From: Oscillatoria salina IIICB1
GTDB taxonomy: Bacteria; Cyanobacteriota; Cyanobacteriia; Cyanobacteriales; SIO1D9
Reading direction: 5' to 3'
DNA: 64,000 nt
Assembly (NCBI RefSeq): GCF_020144665.1
Contig: NZ_JAAHBQ010000009.1
Span: 1-64,000, forward strand
The notes below the pieces were generated by a model that saw nothing but the letters and a program-made list of their open reading frames with translations, was not told the origin of the DNA and did not search any database. This document shows, in pieces, positions 18,340 through 27,572 of this stretch. Position numbers and translations under genes: made by a program. Position 1 is the stretch's first letter. Each line of letters begins with the position of its first letter.

Positions 18340-20547
18340 TTACCGATAAGTAGTTTGAGGTGAAGGTTCTTTTTCTGTTTCTGGAGATAACTCTGGAGTG
18401 TCCTCTTCACCGAGTCGATCCGGTTCTTCAAAATGAGTTTCTTTCACCTCTGGAGCAGAAGGAAGTGGAACAAACTTATCAACATCATTAATTACTGCTC
18501 CCAACAAAGGCAGTTCCGCTTCAGTAAATCGATCGGCAGTTTCAGTTAGCATCGCGCCGACAGTGTAACCAGGTCGAGTGACTAAAACTATACCATCAGT
18601 AAGAGGTTCAAGTAAGAGAGCATCATTACAACTGAAAAGGGAAGGAGTATCTACCACTACAAAATCGAAGCGTCCGCGAGCATCTTCAATCAACCGTCGT
18701 AGTTCGCTAGACTCAACAATAGCCGCAGCTTGGCGTTGCGGTCCGGGACTAGGAACAATATAGAGATTTTGGATTTCGGGAACTAAGCGAATGCAATCAT
18801 TGCGAGAACCGTAATAACGTAGAGGTTCGACTTCAGCATCAGGATCGGCAGCCAATTTTAGAGCTTGAGAATGAGAGCGATCGCGCAAATTAGCTTCAAT
18901 TAACAAAGTACGCTTACCAGCCGCCGCCGAGGCGATCGCCAAATTATACGCAGTCACCGTCTTACCTTCTTCGTGACTTACACTGGTAATCAACACCACC
19001 TTCGGTGGTTTCGCACCTAAACGACGGATATTACTACGGAACCGTTCGTAAAGCGGTAAATAAGGAGAATCCGACTCGATAATTCCCGTTTCTTCCGGAA
19101 CTGGCACCATACTGAAAACGCGAGGTAGTTCTCCCAACAGCAACACATCCCGACTCGAAAGAGCTTCTCGCAACTCTTGAGGCGTATAAAGCTTGTTATC
19201 CAAAGTCGAAAGCAAGAAAATTACCCCACCAGCCACCAAAGCACCAATACCTACACCCGCACCAACTAAAATAATTGGACTCATCGGCGGTTCCGGTTCC
19301 TCAGCCTTGATCGTTGGTTTTTGCGTCACCGTCAAACTACCCACCGTTTCCGCTTCCGCGGCTTGAGCATCCAGCAACGCCGCTTGAATTTTCCCATAGA
19401 GAGACTGTTGCAGTTGCACCTCCTGCTGCAAGCGAGCTTGTTCCATCTGCTTATTCGGTAAAGACTCGTAAGTTTGCCGCAATTCCAACTCCGTTTCTCT
19501 AGTCGCTGCTAATTGTTGGATAAGCGTTTCCCGTTGAGTTTGCAATTGAACCAAGTTATTTGCTAATTGCTGTCTCGCTGGATCTAAAGCACTATCTTGA
19601 CGAATTTGACTTGGTAAAGGAGCAAACTCACCTTGACCCCCGATTACTTCCGCCGCTCTTTCTCGCAACAGTTGTTCGTTAGCTTGTTGCTGTCGGCGCA
19701 ACTCAATCATTTGTGGATGTTCCGGACGCAAATCTTCCTCTAAAAGTTCTATTTGCGCCTCAGTTTGATAAATTTGCGCCCGCAAATTAGCAATAATTGG
19801 GTCAGCACTCAAAGCCGCCGAAGTATAAGCTTCATCAGCACTTAAACCCAACCTATTTTCCAAACTTCTAATTTGCGTATCGATTCCTTGGAGAGTAATT
19901 CTTAATTGACGTTGTTGTTCTTGAGCGCCAGTAATTGCTCCCACTAAAGTACCGTCCTGAGCAGCTAACAAAGCCGAACCTTCCTCACGCACAAATCGAT
20001 CTAGTTCTTGTTCTGCCTTTTTTACTTCCACCAAAACTTCTGGTAATCTTTTTTCCAACTCCTCAATCTTTTCTCGGAGTCGAAAAGTATTACGTTCTCG
20101 ACTATAATCAACGATCGCTTGCATAAACGAAGCCAGCACCTTCTCCGCCGCTTCTTCGGTGGGAGCCACGTATTGCAAGCGATATTCCGGAGGCTCGTCT
20201 TCTTTGGGAATTCTAATATCTATTTGCTTATCAGCAATAATCTTTTTTACTTCTTTGATTTCCGCACCTAATTGTTGGGCGACATTTTCAATTACCCAAT
20301 CAGCTTTAATAATATCGCCAGTAATTTCTCTACCTTGTTGTTGCAGTAATTCTCCAGTTGCCGTAAAAGTAACAGGTTGAGGACTATATGTTAAGGTTCC
20401 GTTAGCTCTATAGATTGTGGGAGGAGTTGGTGGTGTTTGCACAGCTACTACCCCAGAAACCCCGACAACAAACATAAAACTGAATAAACCGATCCATTTG
20501 TTGCGATCTAGGGAGATAAGAAAGCGTTTAACAATAGGTAGAGTCAT
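18340..20547 (-). CDS. Second Wzc-like chain-length/BY-kinase protein with degenerate kinase motifs
   Basis: This 735-residue protein has the GumC/Wzc layout: membrane segment at about residues 18-36, long coiled-coil periplasmic part (about 150-420), second membrane segment near 425-447, and a cytoplasmic P-loop domain. Walker A is SVSHEEGKTVT. The Walker A' region reads LLIEANLRD, where kinases have D-x-D, and Walker B is FVVVDTPS. The C-terminus is acidic with only one terminal tyrosine, so the usual autophosphorylation tail is absent. It is the last gene of the exosortase/export operon, 242 bases after the Wza-like gene. It probably controls polymer length or export without normal tyrosine kinase activity. 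Confidence 0.86.
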   Translation of the reverse strand: MTLPIVKRFLISLDRNKWIGLFSFMFVVGVSGVVAVQTPPTPPTIYRANGTLTYSPQPVTFTATGELLQQQGREITGDIIKADWVIENVAQQLGAEIKEVKKIIADKQIDIRIPKEDEPPEYRLQYVAPTEEAAEKVLASFMQAIVDYSRERNTFRLREKIEELEKRLPEVLVEVKKAEQELDRFVREEGSALLAAQDGTLVGAITGAQEQQRQLRITLQGIDTQIRSLENRLGLSADEAYTSAALSADPIIANLRAQIYQTEAQIELLEEDLRPEHPQMIELRRQQQANEQLLRERAAEVIGGQGEFAPLPSQIRQDSALDPARQQLANNLVQLQTQRETLIQQLAATRETELELRQTYESLPNKQMEQARLQQEVQLQQSLYGKIQAALLDAQAAEAETVGSLTVTQKPTIKAEEPEPPMSPIILVGAGVGIGALVAGGVIFLLSTLDNKLYTPQELREALSSRDVLLLGELPRVFSMVPVPEETGIIESDSPYLPLYERFRSNIRRLGAKPPKVVLITSVSHEEGKTVTAYNLAIASAAAGKRTLLIEANLRDRSHSQALKLAADPDAEVEPLRYYGSRNDCIRLVPEIQNLYIVPSPGPQRQAAAIVESSELRRLIEDARGRFDFVVVDTPSLFSCNDALLLEPLTDGIVLVTRPGYTVGAMLTETADRFTEAELPLLGAVINDVDKFVPLPSAPEVKETHFEEPDRLGEEDTPELSPETEKEPSPQTTYR

Positions 20548-20632
20548 AACTGTAAAAGCATTGGGTGAAACAAACTTGAGCGTTAGCTATATTGGTTATT
20601 TTTGGCGATCGTCTCCACGTTAACATTATTCT

Positions 20633-20773
20633 GGTGATTGGTGATTGGGATTTTCAGTGAACAGTGAACAGTTATCAGTTACCAGTGAGTAGTGTGCTTG
20701 GTAGTCGATATTGACAGTGGGGAAATTGGATGAATTGGAAGGGATTGGGGACTGATAACTTATAACTGATAGA
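20633..20773. repeat. Degenerate heptamer tandem repeats in the wza-wzc gap
   Basis: Two copies of GGTGATT are at 20633-20646. Five related heptamers (CAGTGAA twice, CAGTTAT, CAGTTAC, CAGTGAG) run from 20655 to 20689. CTGATAACT and ATAACTGATA follow near 20752-20770. CAGTTAT is the complement of the ATAACTG unit repeated ten times at 37433-37502, so both loci belong to one short tandem repeat family. Confidence 0.8.
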
Positions 20774-20789
20774 ATCAATAGTTTTTTCA

Positions 20790-20866
20790 TTAATTATCGG
20801 TATTGGTATCAGTGTTATCGGTGTTATCAGTGTTGGGATCAGTGTTATCGTTATTATTGTCGTTAT
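20790..20866 (-). repeat. Low-complexity Asn-Thr-Asp coding repeat at the Wza-like C-terminus
   Basis: The last 25 or so codons of the export protein are an imperfect repeat of Asn-Thr-Asp and Asp-Asn codons (for example NTDNTDNTDTNTDN). At DNA level the unit varies (GTGTTATC, GTTATC). It may vary in length by slippage. Confidence 0.65.
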
Positions 20867-22103
20867 CAAAGACATCAGCACCAGGACCGAATAATTCTCT
20901 CGCACTATCCTGCAAAGAATCAAAAAAGAGTAAAAAGCCGAGAATATCGCGAAATGGTTGAGTAAAGACACTCAAAGCATAGGTGATTTTCGCCACTAAA
21001 CTGCGACCAACTACAATAACATCATTATCCTGGAGAGGGACATTTTGAGCGAGATCGCCCCGAAGCGCTCTTTTCCCATTTAAAATTTGCGTAAGGGCTT
21101 TACCTTCTTCAGGATCGTAACGAATTAAGGCAATTTCACTGAGGTTAGCATCATTAGGGCTAGGAGCGATCGCGGTTAGTGCATCGAGAAAGTTACTACC
21201 ATTGGGTAGATTGATTGCGCCAATTCTGCCTGTAGGATAACTTAAGACTCGGATGGTAATTTGCTGTTCGGCAATACTGGAACGAGCAACGAGAGTGCGA
21301 TCGTAATCTCGATCTGTCCCTACTTCTAAGCGAGAAACAATCACTGCATCCCCGTCTTGTAAGCGTAAGTTGGGAAGACTGGTTCCGTTTTGCAGTGGCG
21401 TGTATAAGTCAACTTCTTGCTCGATAATTGTACCGTCAATTAAAGTACGACGCACTAGGATCGAACGCAAGTCTGCTTGGTTGGTAACGCCACCTGCGGT
21501 TAAAATTGCTGAGGTAAGCTGAATTCCGGCTTGGAGAGGATAGTAACCGGGTCTAAATATTTCTCCTGCTAAGGTAATTTGTGCGGGACGTGGTGCAGCT
21601 AAAGCAACATTTAGCACTGGTTCTTCTCTGAGAAAGCGACGGGCTAACTCAAAGCGAATTTTTGCCTCTGCTTCTTCTAAAGTTAATCCTACCAGAGAGA
21701 TTCTACCTAAAATTGGCATGACGATATCTCCTTCGAGATTAATTACTCCTTGAAAATTAAATTCTGGAAACCGAGGTACGATTACTGCTATGGTATCGCC
21801 AATCCCAAGACGGTAGCGACTAAACTGGTTTGAGGGATTAAATTCAAAGGGTTGGGGTGATACCCCAGTTGGTGGAATCGGACTTGCTGGACCAAAGGTT
21901 TCTGGTATTGGTGGTAATGTTGGGGTTTGTTCGTAGGGTAGCGGGGGTAAGGGTACGGGTGGTAAAGTTTGGGCAATGCTAGTTTGGGTAAAATTATTGC
22001 TAAACCCAAATAAGAGCGTTAAAGGTAATAAAGACGCGATCGCTTCTAAACTAACTAATGTCACTGCTTTAATTTGTCTTTGGAAAAGATAATTTTTCCC
22101 CAC
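20790..22103 (-). CDS. Wza-like SLBB polysaccharide export protein
   Basis: This 437-residue protein has an N-terminal hydrophobic segment (about residues 14-36) ending near SIAQ, consistent with export. A proline-rich linker follows, then the Poly_export domain starting YRLGIGDTIAVIVPRFPEF. SLBB-type repeats follow, including ITLAGEIFRPGYYPL and ITIRVLSYPTGRIG. The C-terminal tail is Asn/Asp/Thr-rich. It should form part of the outer-membrane/periplasmic channel for the polymer. The start is GTG (22103) with GGAAG upstream. It lies 12 bases after the cyanoexosortase partner gene, so they share an operon. Confidence 0.9.
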   Translation of the reverse strand: MGKNYLFQRQIKAVTLVSLEAIASLLPLTLLFGFSNNFTQTSIAQTLPPVPLPPLPYEQTPTLPPIPETFGPASPIPPTGVSPQPFEFNPSNQFSRYRLGIGDTIAVIVPRFPEFNFQGVINLEGDIVMPILGRISLVGLTLEEAEAKIRFELARRFLREEPVLNVALAAPRPAQITLAGEIFRPGYYPLQAGIQLTSAILTAGGVTNQADLRSILVRRTLIDGTIIEQEVDLYTPLQNGTSLPNLRLQDGDAVIVSRLEVGTDRDYDRTLVARSSIAEQQITIRVLSYPTGRIGAINLPNGSNFLDALTAIAPSPNDANLSEIALIRYDPEEGKALTQILNGKRALRGDLAQNVPLQDNDVIVVGRSLVAKITYALSVFTQPFRDILGFLLFFDSLQDSARELFGPGADVFDNDNNNDNTDPNTDNTDNTDTNTDN

Positions 22104-22115
22104 TTTTCTACTTCC

Positions 22116-22802
22116 TTAACCAGAAACGGTAAAAATTTCTTCCATTAAAGTTTTTTGCACGGTTTTTGCGAAAGATTCGGCTGACTCTTCCACAGTTTCT
22201 AAATCTGCCGCAGGCTTAGTTGGAATTTTAATTGAAACTGCTACCCAAGGTATCCGAGATCCCCGTAATTGTGCGAGACTATCGGCAATAAACCACTGCA
22301 TTGGCGAGGCATAACCACCACTAGGTGTAGCATACCATTGCACGACGGCGGCAAATCCTTGTTGACCGTAAGCACGAAAGAAACGGGCGACTATTGATGC
22401 TGAATCTACATTAAATTTTAATTGCCGATGAGAATCGCTTTTCCACCTTTCTCTTCCTCTAATATCCATCCATTCTACTTCTGGTCGATCGGTATGGTCT
22501 TTTTGGCTTAGTAATAACAGTAAAACTGGTTTTTCTGCGTTTTTTTGAATTATTTGCGCTAACCATTTATGACCGCCTATGGGTATTTCTTCTTGTTCGA
22601 TTGTTTGCCATCCTGGAAGTGTTAATCCTTTTTGTCGCAAATCTCGAAGCTGTTTGATATTGGTTATTTCTGGGGGGTTCATCCATGCCCAAGTTCCTCG
22701 CAAGTAACTGGGTACTGCTCCAATTATTACTAGGAAAAGTAAGAAAATAATTATCGTTACGCGTGCGATCGCAAATGGATTTTTTATTTTTTTGTTAAGC
22801 AT
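22116..22802 (-). CDS. Cyanoexosortase B system-associated protein
   Basis: This 228-residue protein has one N-terminal membrane segment (about residues 12-32) with the rest presumably periplasmic. The central segments GLTLPGWQTIEQEEIPIGGHKW and QWFIADSLAQLRG match, as I recall, the EpsI-like partner of cyanoexosortase B. The first of these is longer than a single motif and is described here only in outline. A good AGAGGAAAG ribosome-binding site precedes the ATG. The cyanoexosortase gene lies 269 bases upstream on the same strand and the Wza-like gene 12 bases downstream. EpsI-type proteins are tied to EPS production and sorting; the biochemical role is unknown. Confidence 0.82.
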   Translation of the reverse strand: MLNKKIKNPFAIARVTIIIFLLFLVIIGAVPSYLRGTWAWMNPPEITNIKQLRDLRQKGLTLPGWQTIEQEEIPIGGHKWLAQIIQKNAEKPVLLLLLSQKDHTDRPEVEWMDIRGRERWKSDSHRQLKFNVDSASIVARFFRAYGQQGFAAVVQWYATPSGGYASPMQWFIADSLAQLRGSRIPWVAVSIKIPTKPAADLETVEESAESFAKTVQKTLMEEIFTVSG

Positions 22803-23071
22803 CTTTCCTCTTGAATTTAGATTTGAAGCTTATTCAATTTACTTGGCTTTTAAATTTTCTCAAAGCTTTTTTGGAGGTTGAAAGTATTAAATTACTTTTA
22901 ACTATTATAGATAGATAGTAACATTTATCTAACTGGGAAATAAATAATTATTTTGTTTGCTTCACTCTTGCCGGCAATTAACAGCAATTTATTGACAATT
23001 TAATTGCGATATGGTAGAAAAATTTGCACCCTGAAAAGCTGAAATTAAAAATCTGAAAACATTAACCAAAA
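22803..23071 (-). other. Non-coding gap between cyanoexosortase and its partner
   Basis: This 269-base stretch is AT-rich and has no convincing open frame. A tandem GATAGATA segment lies at about 22907-22918. It may hold a separate promoter for the partner-wza-wzc genes, but no clear -10/-35 pair was identified. Confidence 0.4.
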
Positions 23072-23953
23072 TTACCCACTACTTTCACTTTCTTGAGGGT
23101 AAAATCGGTCAATTATATTGAGTAAAAGCACGATCAAACCTAACATCAAAGCTGAATAAACGTCACCTCCCCAGCCTTCGTGCAACCATTCAAAAGCCAC
23201 ACTTTGTCCTGTCCCATGAAAGTAAGTTAGGAGAATATTACGGATAATGTTAGCCGTAACGCTGATAATTATCGAACCTGATAACAAGATAATTGTTTTT
23301 TGGCGAGAAGCTAATGCTCCAGTCCAGTAGAGCAGCATTAAAGCTATATAAAGACTGGTAAATAGCATTTTTAAACCCGCACAGTAAGGTGCAACTTCTA
23401 CTACTCTTCCACCAACAGTCAGGTAGATTTCTTCAACAGTAATATCCATCCCAAACTGAATTAAAACAAATCCAGCTACGCCTGCAATAAATTTTTGTAA
23501 AGGAAGCGTGTAAGGAGAGATTAAATAAGGTATGGAATTAGGGGTTGCTAGCAATACCAGCAACAAGGGAAAACTTTGGAGTTTAAAGCCAGGAAGACCT
23601 TTTAATCCTAGACAAATTCCGGCTAAAATAGCAGGAAACGATAAATTAACTAATTCAGAAATACCACTGAGATAAAAAATCGCTCCCACGGCTAATAAAA
23701 CGCCACCTAGAGGATGAAAAGTATTAGCTAACCTGCGCCATTTTTTCCGCTTTAGCCAAGTAATATAAGCGGCAAAAGGTAAACCGATAATTCCGTGGCT
23801 GAAGTATTCGTGTTCGATACCAATACTTTTATTTAACCAGCCATCGTACCAATAAATTAGCACAGGTAGATAAAGAATTGCTAGTAAAGCAATAATCAAA
23901 AATTCGAGCAAATTTCGTTCAATAAATAAAGGTAGTTTGCGCGTATTTTGCAT
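23072..23953 (-). CDS. Cyanoexosortase B (EpsH-like transpeptidase/protease)
   Basis: This integral membrane protein of 293 residues (from the ATG at 23953) has about eight hydrophobic spans. The exosortase catalytic triad is visible: Cys in VAPYCAGLKML, Arg in NIIRNILL, and His in WLHEGWGGD. The N-terminal IEHEYFSHGIIGLPFAAY segment is also typical. Exosortases are thought to process C-terminal sorting tails such as PEP-CTERM on proteins sent to the EPS matrix. A TTG at 23968 would overlap the upstream gene; the ATG gives a 4-base gap. No substrate with a sorting tail is seen in the window. Confidence 0.88.
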   Translation of the reverse strand: MQNTRKLPLFIERNLLEFLIIALLAILYLPVLIYWYDGWLNKSIGIEHEYFSHGIIGLPFAAYITWLKRKKWRRLANTFHPLGGVLLAVGAIFYLSGISELVNLSFPAILAGICLGLKGLPGFKLQSFPLLLVLLATPNSIPYLISPYTLPLQKFIAGVAGFVLIQFGMDITVEEIYLTVGGRVVEVAPYCAGLKMLFTSLYIALMLLYWTGALASRQKTIILLSGSIIISVTANIIRNILLTYFHGTGQSVAFEWLHEGWGGDVYSALMLGLIVLLLNIIDRFYPQESESSG

Positions 23954-23957
23954 AATT

Positions 23958-25115
23958 TTATCCGGCAATAACAGCAGTGGTGAGTAGATTTTCTAAACTG
24001 GTTGTCACTTCTTCAATTTGACTTTCGCTCAAGCCAGGATACATGGGTAAAGAAACAATTTCTTGACACAAGGCTTCAGCGTGGGGAAAATCTCCAACTT
24101 GATAACCAAGATAGGTATAAGCTGGTTGTAAATGACAAGGAATAGGGTAATGAATACCTGTTTGAACTCCTTTAGTAGCGAGTCCGGCAAGGATTTGTTC
24201 TTGATTTAAAGAACAGCGATCGCGAACGCGGATTACATACAGATGATAAATGTGTCCGGTGCTACTATGATTGGCGATCGCGGTAATACCTTGGGAATCT
24301 AGTTTCTGTAACTGGCGATCGTATTGCTGCGCGGCTTGATTTCTCAGGGCGTTCCATTGAGATAGATAAGGCAGTTTAACGTTTAAAACTGCGGCTTGCA
24401 AACTATCAAGACGGCTATTTGTGCCTACTTCTGTATGATAATACTTTCGTGGCGCGCCGTAATTGCGTAAACTACGCACTTTTTTCGCGACGTTTTCATC
24501 TTTGGTAAGTAGTATTCCGGCATCGCCAAAAGCACCGAGATTTTTACTAGGATAGAAACTGTAAGCCGCAGCAATTCCTACCGAACCTGCGGTGTAACCT
24601 TCTCGTTGGGCGAGATGAGCTTGCGCTGCATCCTCAAAAATTAGTAAGTTATAAGTAGAGGCAAAATCAAGTAATTGGTGAGGAGAAACCATTTGCCCGT
24701 ACAGATGTACGGGAACGATCGCCTTAGTTTTGTTAGTGACGGCTTTTGAGGCAGCTTCTAAGTCAATTAAAGCTGTGTTCGGGTCGCAATCAACTAAAAT
24801 CGGCGTTGCTCCAGTTGACAAAACACCGATTAAAGTGGCGATAAAAGTATTTGCTGGGAGAATAACTTCATCCCCAGAACCAATTCCACAAGCTTGTAAG
24901 CCAAGGGCGATGGCGTCGGTTCCAGAACCTACTCCGACTCCGTACTCGACATTACTTGCTCGAGCAAATGCTTGCTCGAATTCGCTTACTGCTTGACCTA
25001 AAATAAAATCTCCGCGCTCGATAACATTTTCAATTGCAGCTTTAAGCTGTGCTTGAAGCGGTTGATGTAAATAATTTAGGTCAACAAAGGGAATTTTTAC
25101 CGAAGTAGGGGTCAT
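23958..25115 (-). CDS. DegT/DnrJ/EryC1/StrS family sugar aminotransferase
   Basis: This 385-residue PLP enzyme of fold type I makes amino sugars on nucleotide-sugar precursors. Visible motifs are VGVGSGTDAIALGL near the N-terminus, EDAAQAHLA with the cofactor-binding Asp, and the PLP-lysine segment YSFYPSKNLGAFGDAG. The C-terminal HIYHLYVIR and GIHYPIPCHLQ are typical of the FdtB/QdtB-like branch that aminates 3-keto-6-deoxy sugars. It starts the - strand export operon and is four bases from the exosortase start. It probably supplies an amino-deoxy sugar for EPS; the exact substrate is inferred. Confidence 0.9.
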   Translation of the reverse strand: MTPTSVKIPFVDLNYLHQPLQAQLKAAIENVIERGDFILGQAVSEFEQAFARASNVEYGVGVGSGTDAIALGLQACGIGSGDEVILPANTFIATLIGVLSTGATPILVDCDPNTALIDLEAASKAVTNKTKAIVPVHLYGQMVSPHQLLDFASTYNLLIFEDAAQAHLAQREGYTAGSVGIAAAYSFYPSKNLGAFGDAGILLTKDENVAKKVRSLRNYGAPRKYYHTEVGTNSRLDSLQAAVLNVKLPYLSQWNALRNQAAQQYDRQLQKLDSQGITAIANHSSTGHIYHLYVIRVRDRCSLNQEQILAGLATKGVQTGIHYPIPCHLQPAYTYLGYQVGDFPHAEALCQEIVSLPMYPGLSESQIEEVTTSLENLLTTAVIAG

Positions 25116-25322
25116 AAGCTACGAAAAATAATTGGTGTTAGTTAGGACTCGCTTAGTCGATCGGCGATACCTTATCTATTTATGGCTTATCTATCTCTAG
25201 CTTTCCACCCTAAATTTATCAAGAGTTTGTAAAGGAGTTACTTTTGGGAGCGATCGCTAATTTTTCCTTGCCTTTTGCTGAGTCAAGAAAAGAATCGAAA
25301 CCATTAAGAATCAAGCATTACA

Positions 25323-25793
25323 ATGAATTTAGGGGTAATGCCCACTGTAGCTAGCTTAGAGGATTTACAATCTATGAAAAATATTTCTTGTGTATCTCGT
25401 AGGAGAGCGCACATCAGAACCCAAAGAACTAATCAGGGAGTGAAAGCAGATTTGAGACGAGATAAGGCGATCGCATTTGTTTTTGTGGCGGGATTGATTT
25501 TGAGTACCCAAATGCTTGAATCTTTACCTGCTGCAAGTAACACTACAATTAAGCGGGGACTAATCCCGACTAAACAAGCTCAGTTTCCAACAAAAACTTT
25601 TGAAGGTTTCGATCCCGAACCTATTGGATGTGATGTTTCTCAAATACAAGGTTGGTTTTATTGGTACAGAACTTATCTTGGGGAATGTGTTGTCATCCCG
25701 GTGGCGAATGGGGATCGAGCTGTAGCGAAAGCTGAAGAAATTTTAGAGGCTTCTTTTAGTGTAGTGGCGACTGGCTACGGTTTGCGTAATTAA
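25323..25793 (+). CDS. Hypothetical protein with a hydrophobic segment
   Basis: I do not recognise this 156-residue protein. It has a basic N-terminal region (RRRAHIRTQR), a hydrophobic stretch at about 48-64 (IAFVFVAGLILSTQML), and a C-terminal part with two Cys (residues near 103 and 118) around QGWFYWYRTYLGEC. This could be an exported protein with an unusually long N-terminus and one disulfide. Its true start may be the later Met at residue 18. It stands alone, divergent from the exosortase operon. No exosortase sorting tail is present. Confidence 0.55.
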   Translation: MNLGVMPTVASLEDLQSMKNISCVSRRRAHIRTQRTNQGVKADLRRDKAIAFVFVAGLILSTQMLESLPAASNTTIKRGLIPTKQAQFPTKTFEGFDPEPIGCDVSQIQGWFYWYRTYLGECVVIPVANGDRAVAKAEEILEASFSVVATGYGLRN

Positions 25794-25877
25794 GATTGTC
25801 TTGGTATTTGTCAATCATTAACCGGATGCGATCTAACAAGCTAAAATCCTTTCAGTTGTGCTGGTTGGAATTAGAAA

Positions 25878-26714
25878 ATGAAAGAATTGACGCGCCGGAA
25901 GTTTATTATTGTTAGTGCGATCGCTGCTGGATTTGCCCTTTGTACTCATCCGATTTCGGCTCAGACGATTGTTACTGATGCAGAAGGTTTAGTCGTCGGT
26001 GAGGTGAAAATTCCTGTCTCAGATGGAGAAATTCCTGCTTATCGGGCAATGCCTGCGACGGGAGCTGATTTTCCGGTAGTCTTGGTAGTACAGGAAATTT
26101 TCGGCGTACACGAACATTTACAAGATATTTGTCGCCGTTTGGCAAAATTAGGTTATTTGGCGATCGCTCCGGAATTATACGCCCGTCAGGGTGATGTTTC
26201 TCAACTCAATGATATCCAAGAAATTATCACTCAGGTTGTCTCGAAAGTTCCTGATGCACAAGTTATGTCGGATCTAGACGCAACTGTGGCTTGGGCAAAT
26301 AATACAGGTAAGGCAAATGTTGAGGAATTAGGGATTACGGGTTTTTGCTGGGGCGGACGTATCGTTTGGCTTTATGCTGCTCATAATCCTAATCTTAACG
26401 CTGGTGTGGCTTGGTACGGACGTTTAATAGGTGAATCTACCGCTTTAACTCCTCAACATCCTATCGATCTTGCCGATGAATTAAAAGCACCAGTTTTAGG
26501 GCTTTATGGTGGTGAAGATAGCTTAATTCCTCAAGAAAATATCGTGAAAATGACTCAAGCTTTGGAAGCTGCCGATGCTAATTTTCAGTTTATCGTCTAT
26601 CCGGATGCACCCCACGGTTTTTATGCCGACTATCGCCCCTCATATCGCCCAGAAGCCGCCGCCGATGCTTGGCAACAAATGTTAGCTTGGTTCGAGCGCT
26701 TTGGGGTGGTTTAA
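25878..26714 (+). CDS. Dienelactone hydrolase family protein, probable Tat export
   Basis: This 278-residue alpha/beta hydrolase has the DLH catalytic triad: Cys in GFCWGGR, Asp in YGGEDSLIP, and His in [14 protein letters not shown]. The N-terminus is [18 protein letters not shown], a twin-arginine-type signal, ending near ISAQ. Export to the periplasm or lumen is therefore likely, which is common for this subgroup. Substrates of the subgroup are mostly unknown. It lies 85 bases after the hypothetical gene on the same strand. Confidence 0.88.
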   Translation: MKELTRRKFIIVSAIAAGFALCTHPISAQTIVTDAEGLVVGEVKIPVSDGEIPAYRAMPATGADFPVVLVVQEIFGVHEHLQDICRRLAKLGYLAIAPELYARQGDVSQLNDIQEIITQVVSKVPDAQVMSDLDATVAWANNTGKANVEELGITGFCWGGRIVWLYAAHNPNLNAGVAWYGRLIGESTALTPQHPIDLADELKAPVLGLYGGEDSLIPQENIVKMTQALEAADANFQFIVYPDAPHGFYADYRPSYRPEAAADAWQQMLAWFERFGVV

Positions 26715-26812
26715 GGAGAAAAGATCGGGAGCGCGATCGCTTAAATTATCTTTCCCATACGAGTGTCTCGCTCACTAGAAATATTTAACAATTAATTAAT
26801 TTATTGAAAAGT

Positions 26813-27529
26813 ATGATTAAACAACCACCAGAAAAAATTCAACCCCAGATTGACTACCCTGACAGTGACGGTCAACCAATGGCAGACAATACTAAACAAT
26901 TTCGTTGGATCGTTATGATTAAGGAAAATTTAGAAATTTTATTTGCTAATAACGATGAGGTTTTTGTTGCTGGCGACTTGCTTTGGTATCCAGTTCAAGG
27001 TGACAACAAAATTCGCGTCGCCCCAGATATCATGGTAGTTTTTGGCAGACCTAAAGGAGACAGAAGTTCCTACAAACAATGGGAGGAAAATAATCTTGCT
27101 CCTCAAGTAGTCTTTGAAATTCTCTCTCCGGGAAATACTACCGCGCAAATGGCAGAAAAACTACTTTTTTATCAACGTTTTGGTGTCCAAGAATACTATA
27201 TTTATGACCCCAATAAAATAGAATTATCCGTCTTACAACGTTCTGGTGATTGGTTAGATTCTGTTGCTGAAGTTAATGGTTGGGTTAGCCCTCATTTGGG
27301 TATCCGCTTTCAACTTACTGAAGATACTTTAGAAATTTATCGTCCAGATGGCGGACGTTTTCTTACACCCTTGGAAATCGATTTACTCAGACAACAAGAA
27401 AGTCAACGGGCTGAACAAGAACGTGAAGAAAAAGAACGAGCTTTAAGGGAATTAGAAGCGGAAAGACAACGCTATCAAGCTTTAATTGAAAGCTTACGAG
27501 CAAGGGGAATCGAGCCAGAAGAAATGTAA
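26813..27529 (+). CDS. Uma2 (DUF820) family PD-(D/E)XK-like protein
   Basis: This 238-residue protein belongs to Uma2, a family very expanded in cyanobacteria with a restriction-endonuclease-like fold. The motifs VAPDIMVVFGRPKGD and QVVFEILSPGNTTAQM hold the conserved Asp and Glu, and FGVQEYYIYDP follows. The C-terminus is a charged helix ending LRARGIEPEEM. The ATG at 26813 is preferred over a TTG at 26804. The biological role of Uma2 is not established. A remnant of a second copy lies just downstream in the opposite direction. Confidence 0.88.
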   Translation: MIKQPPEKIQPQIDYPDSDGQPMADNTKQFRWIVMIKENLEILFANNDEVFVAGDLLWYPVQGDNKIRVAPDIMVVFGRPKGDRSSYKQWEENNLAPQVVFEILSPGNTTAQMAEKLLFYQRFGVQEYYIYDPNKIELSVLQRSGDWLDSVAEVNGWVSPHLGIRFQLTEDTLEIYRPDGGRFLTPLEIDLLRQQESQRAEQEREEKERALRELEAERQRYQALIESLRARGIEPEEM

Positions 27530-27572
27530 TTTTTTCCAGCGACAACACTTATATGAATTTCTGTCGCTGGCT

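Noticed and set aside
20675-20971. Long - strand frame rich in Ile and Thr near the end of the Wza-like gene
   Set aside because: It arises from the repeat-rich 3' end of the export gene and the heptamer region read in another frame. The sequence is low complexity with no domain.
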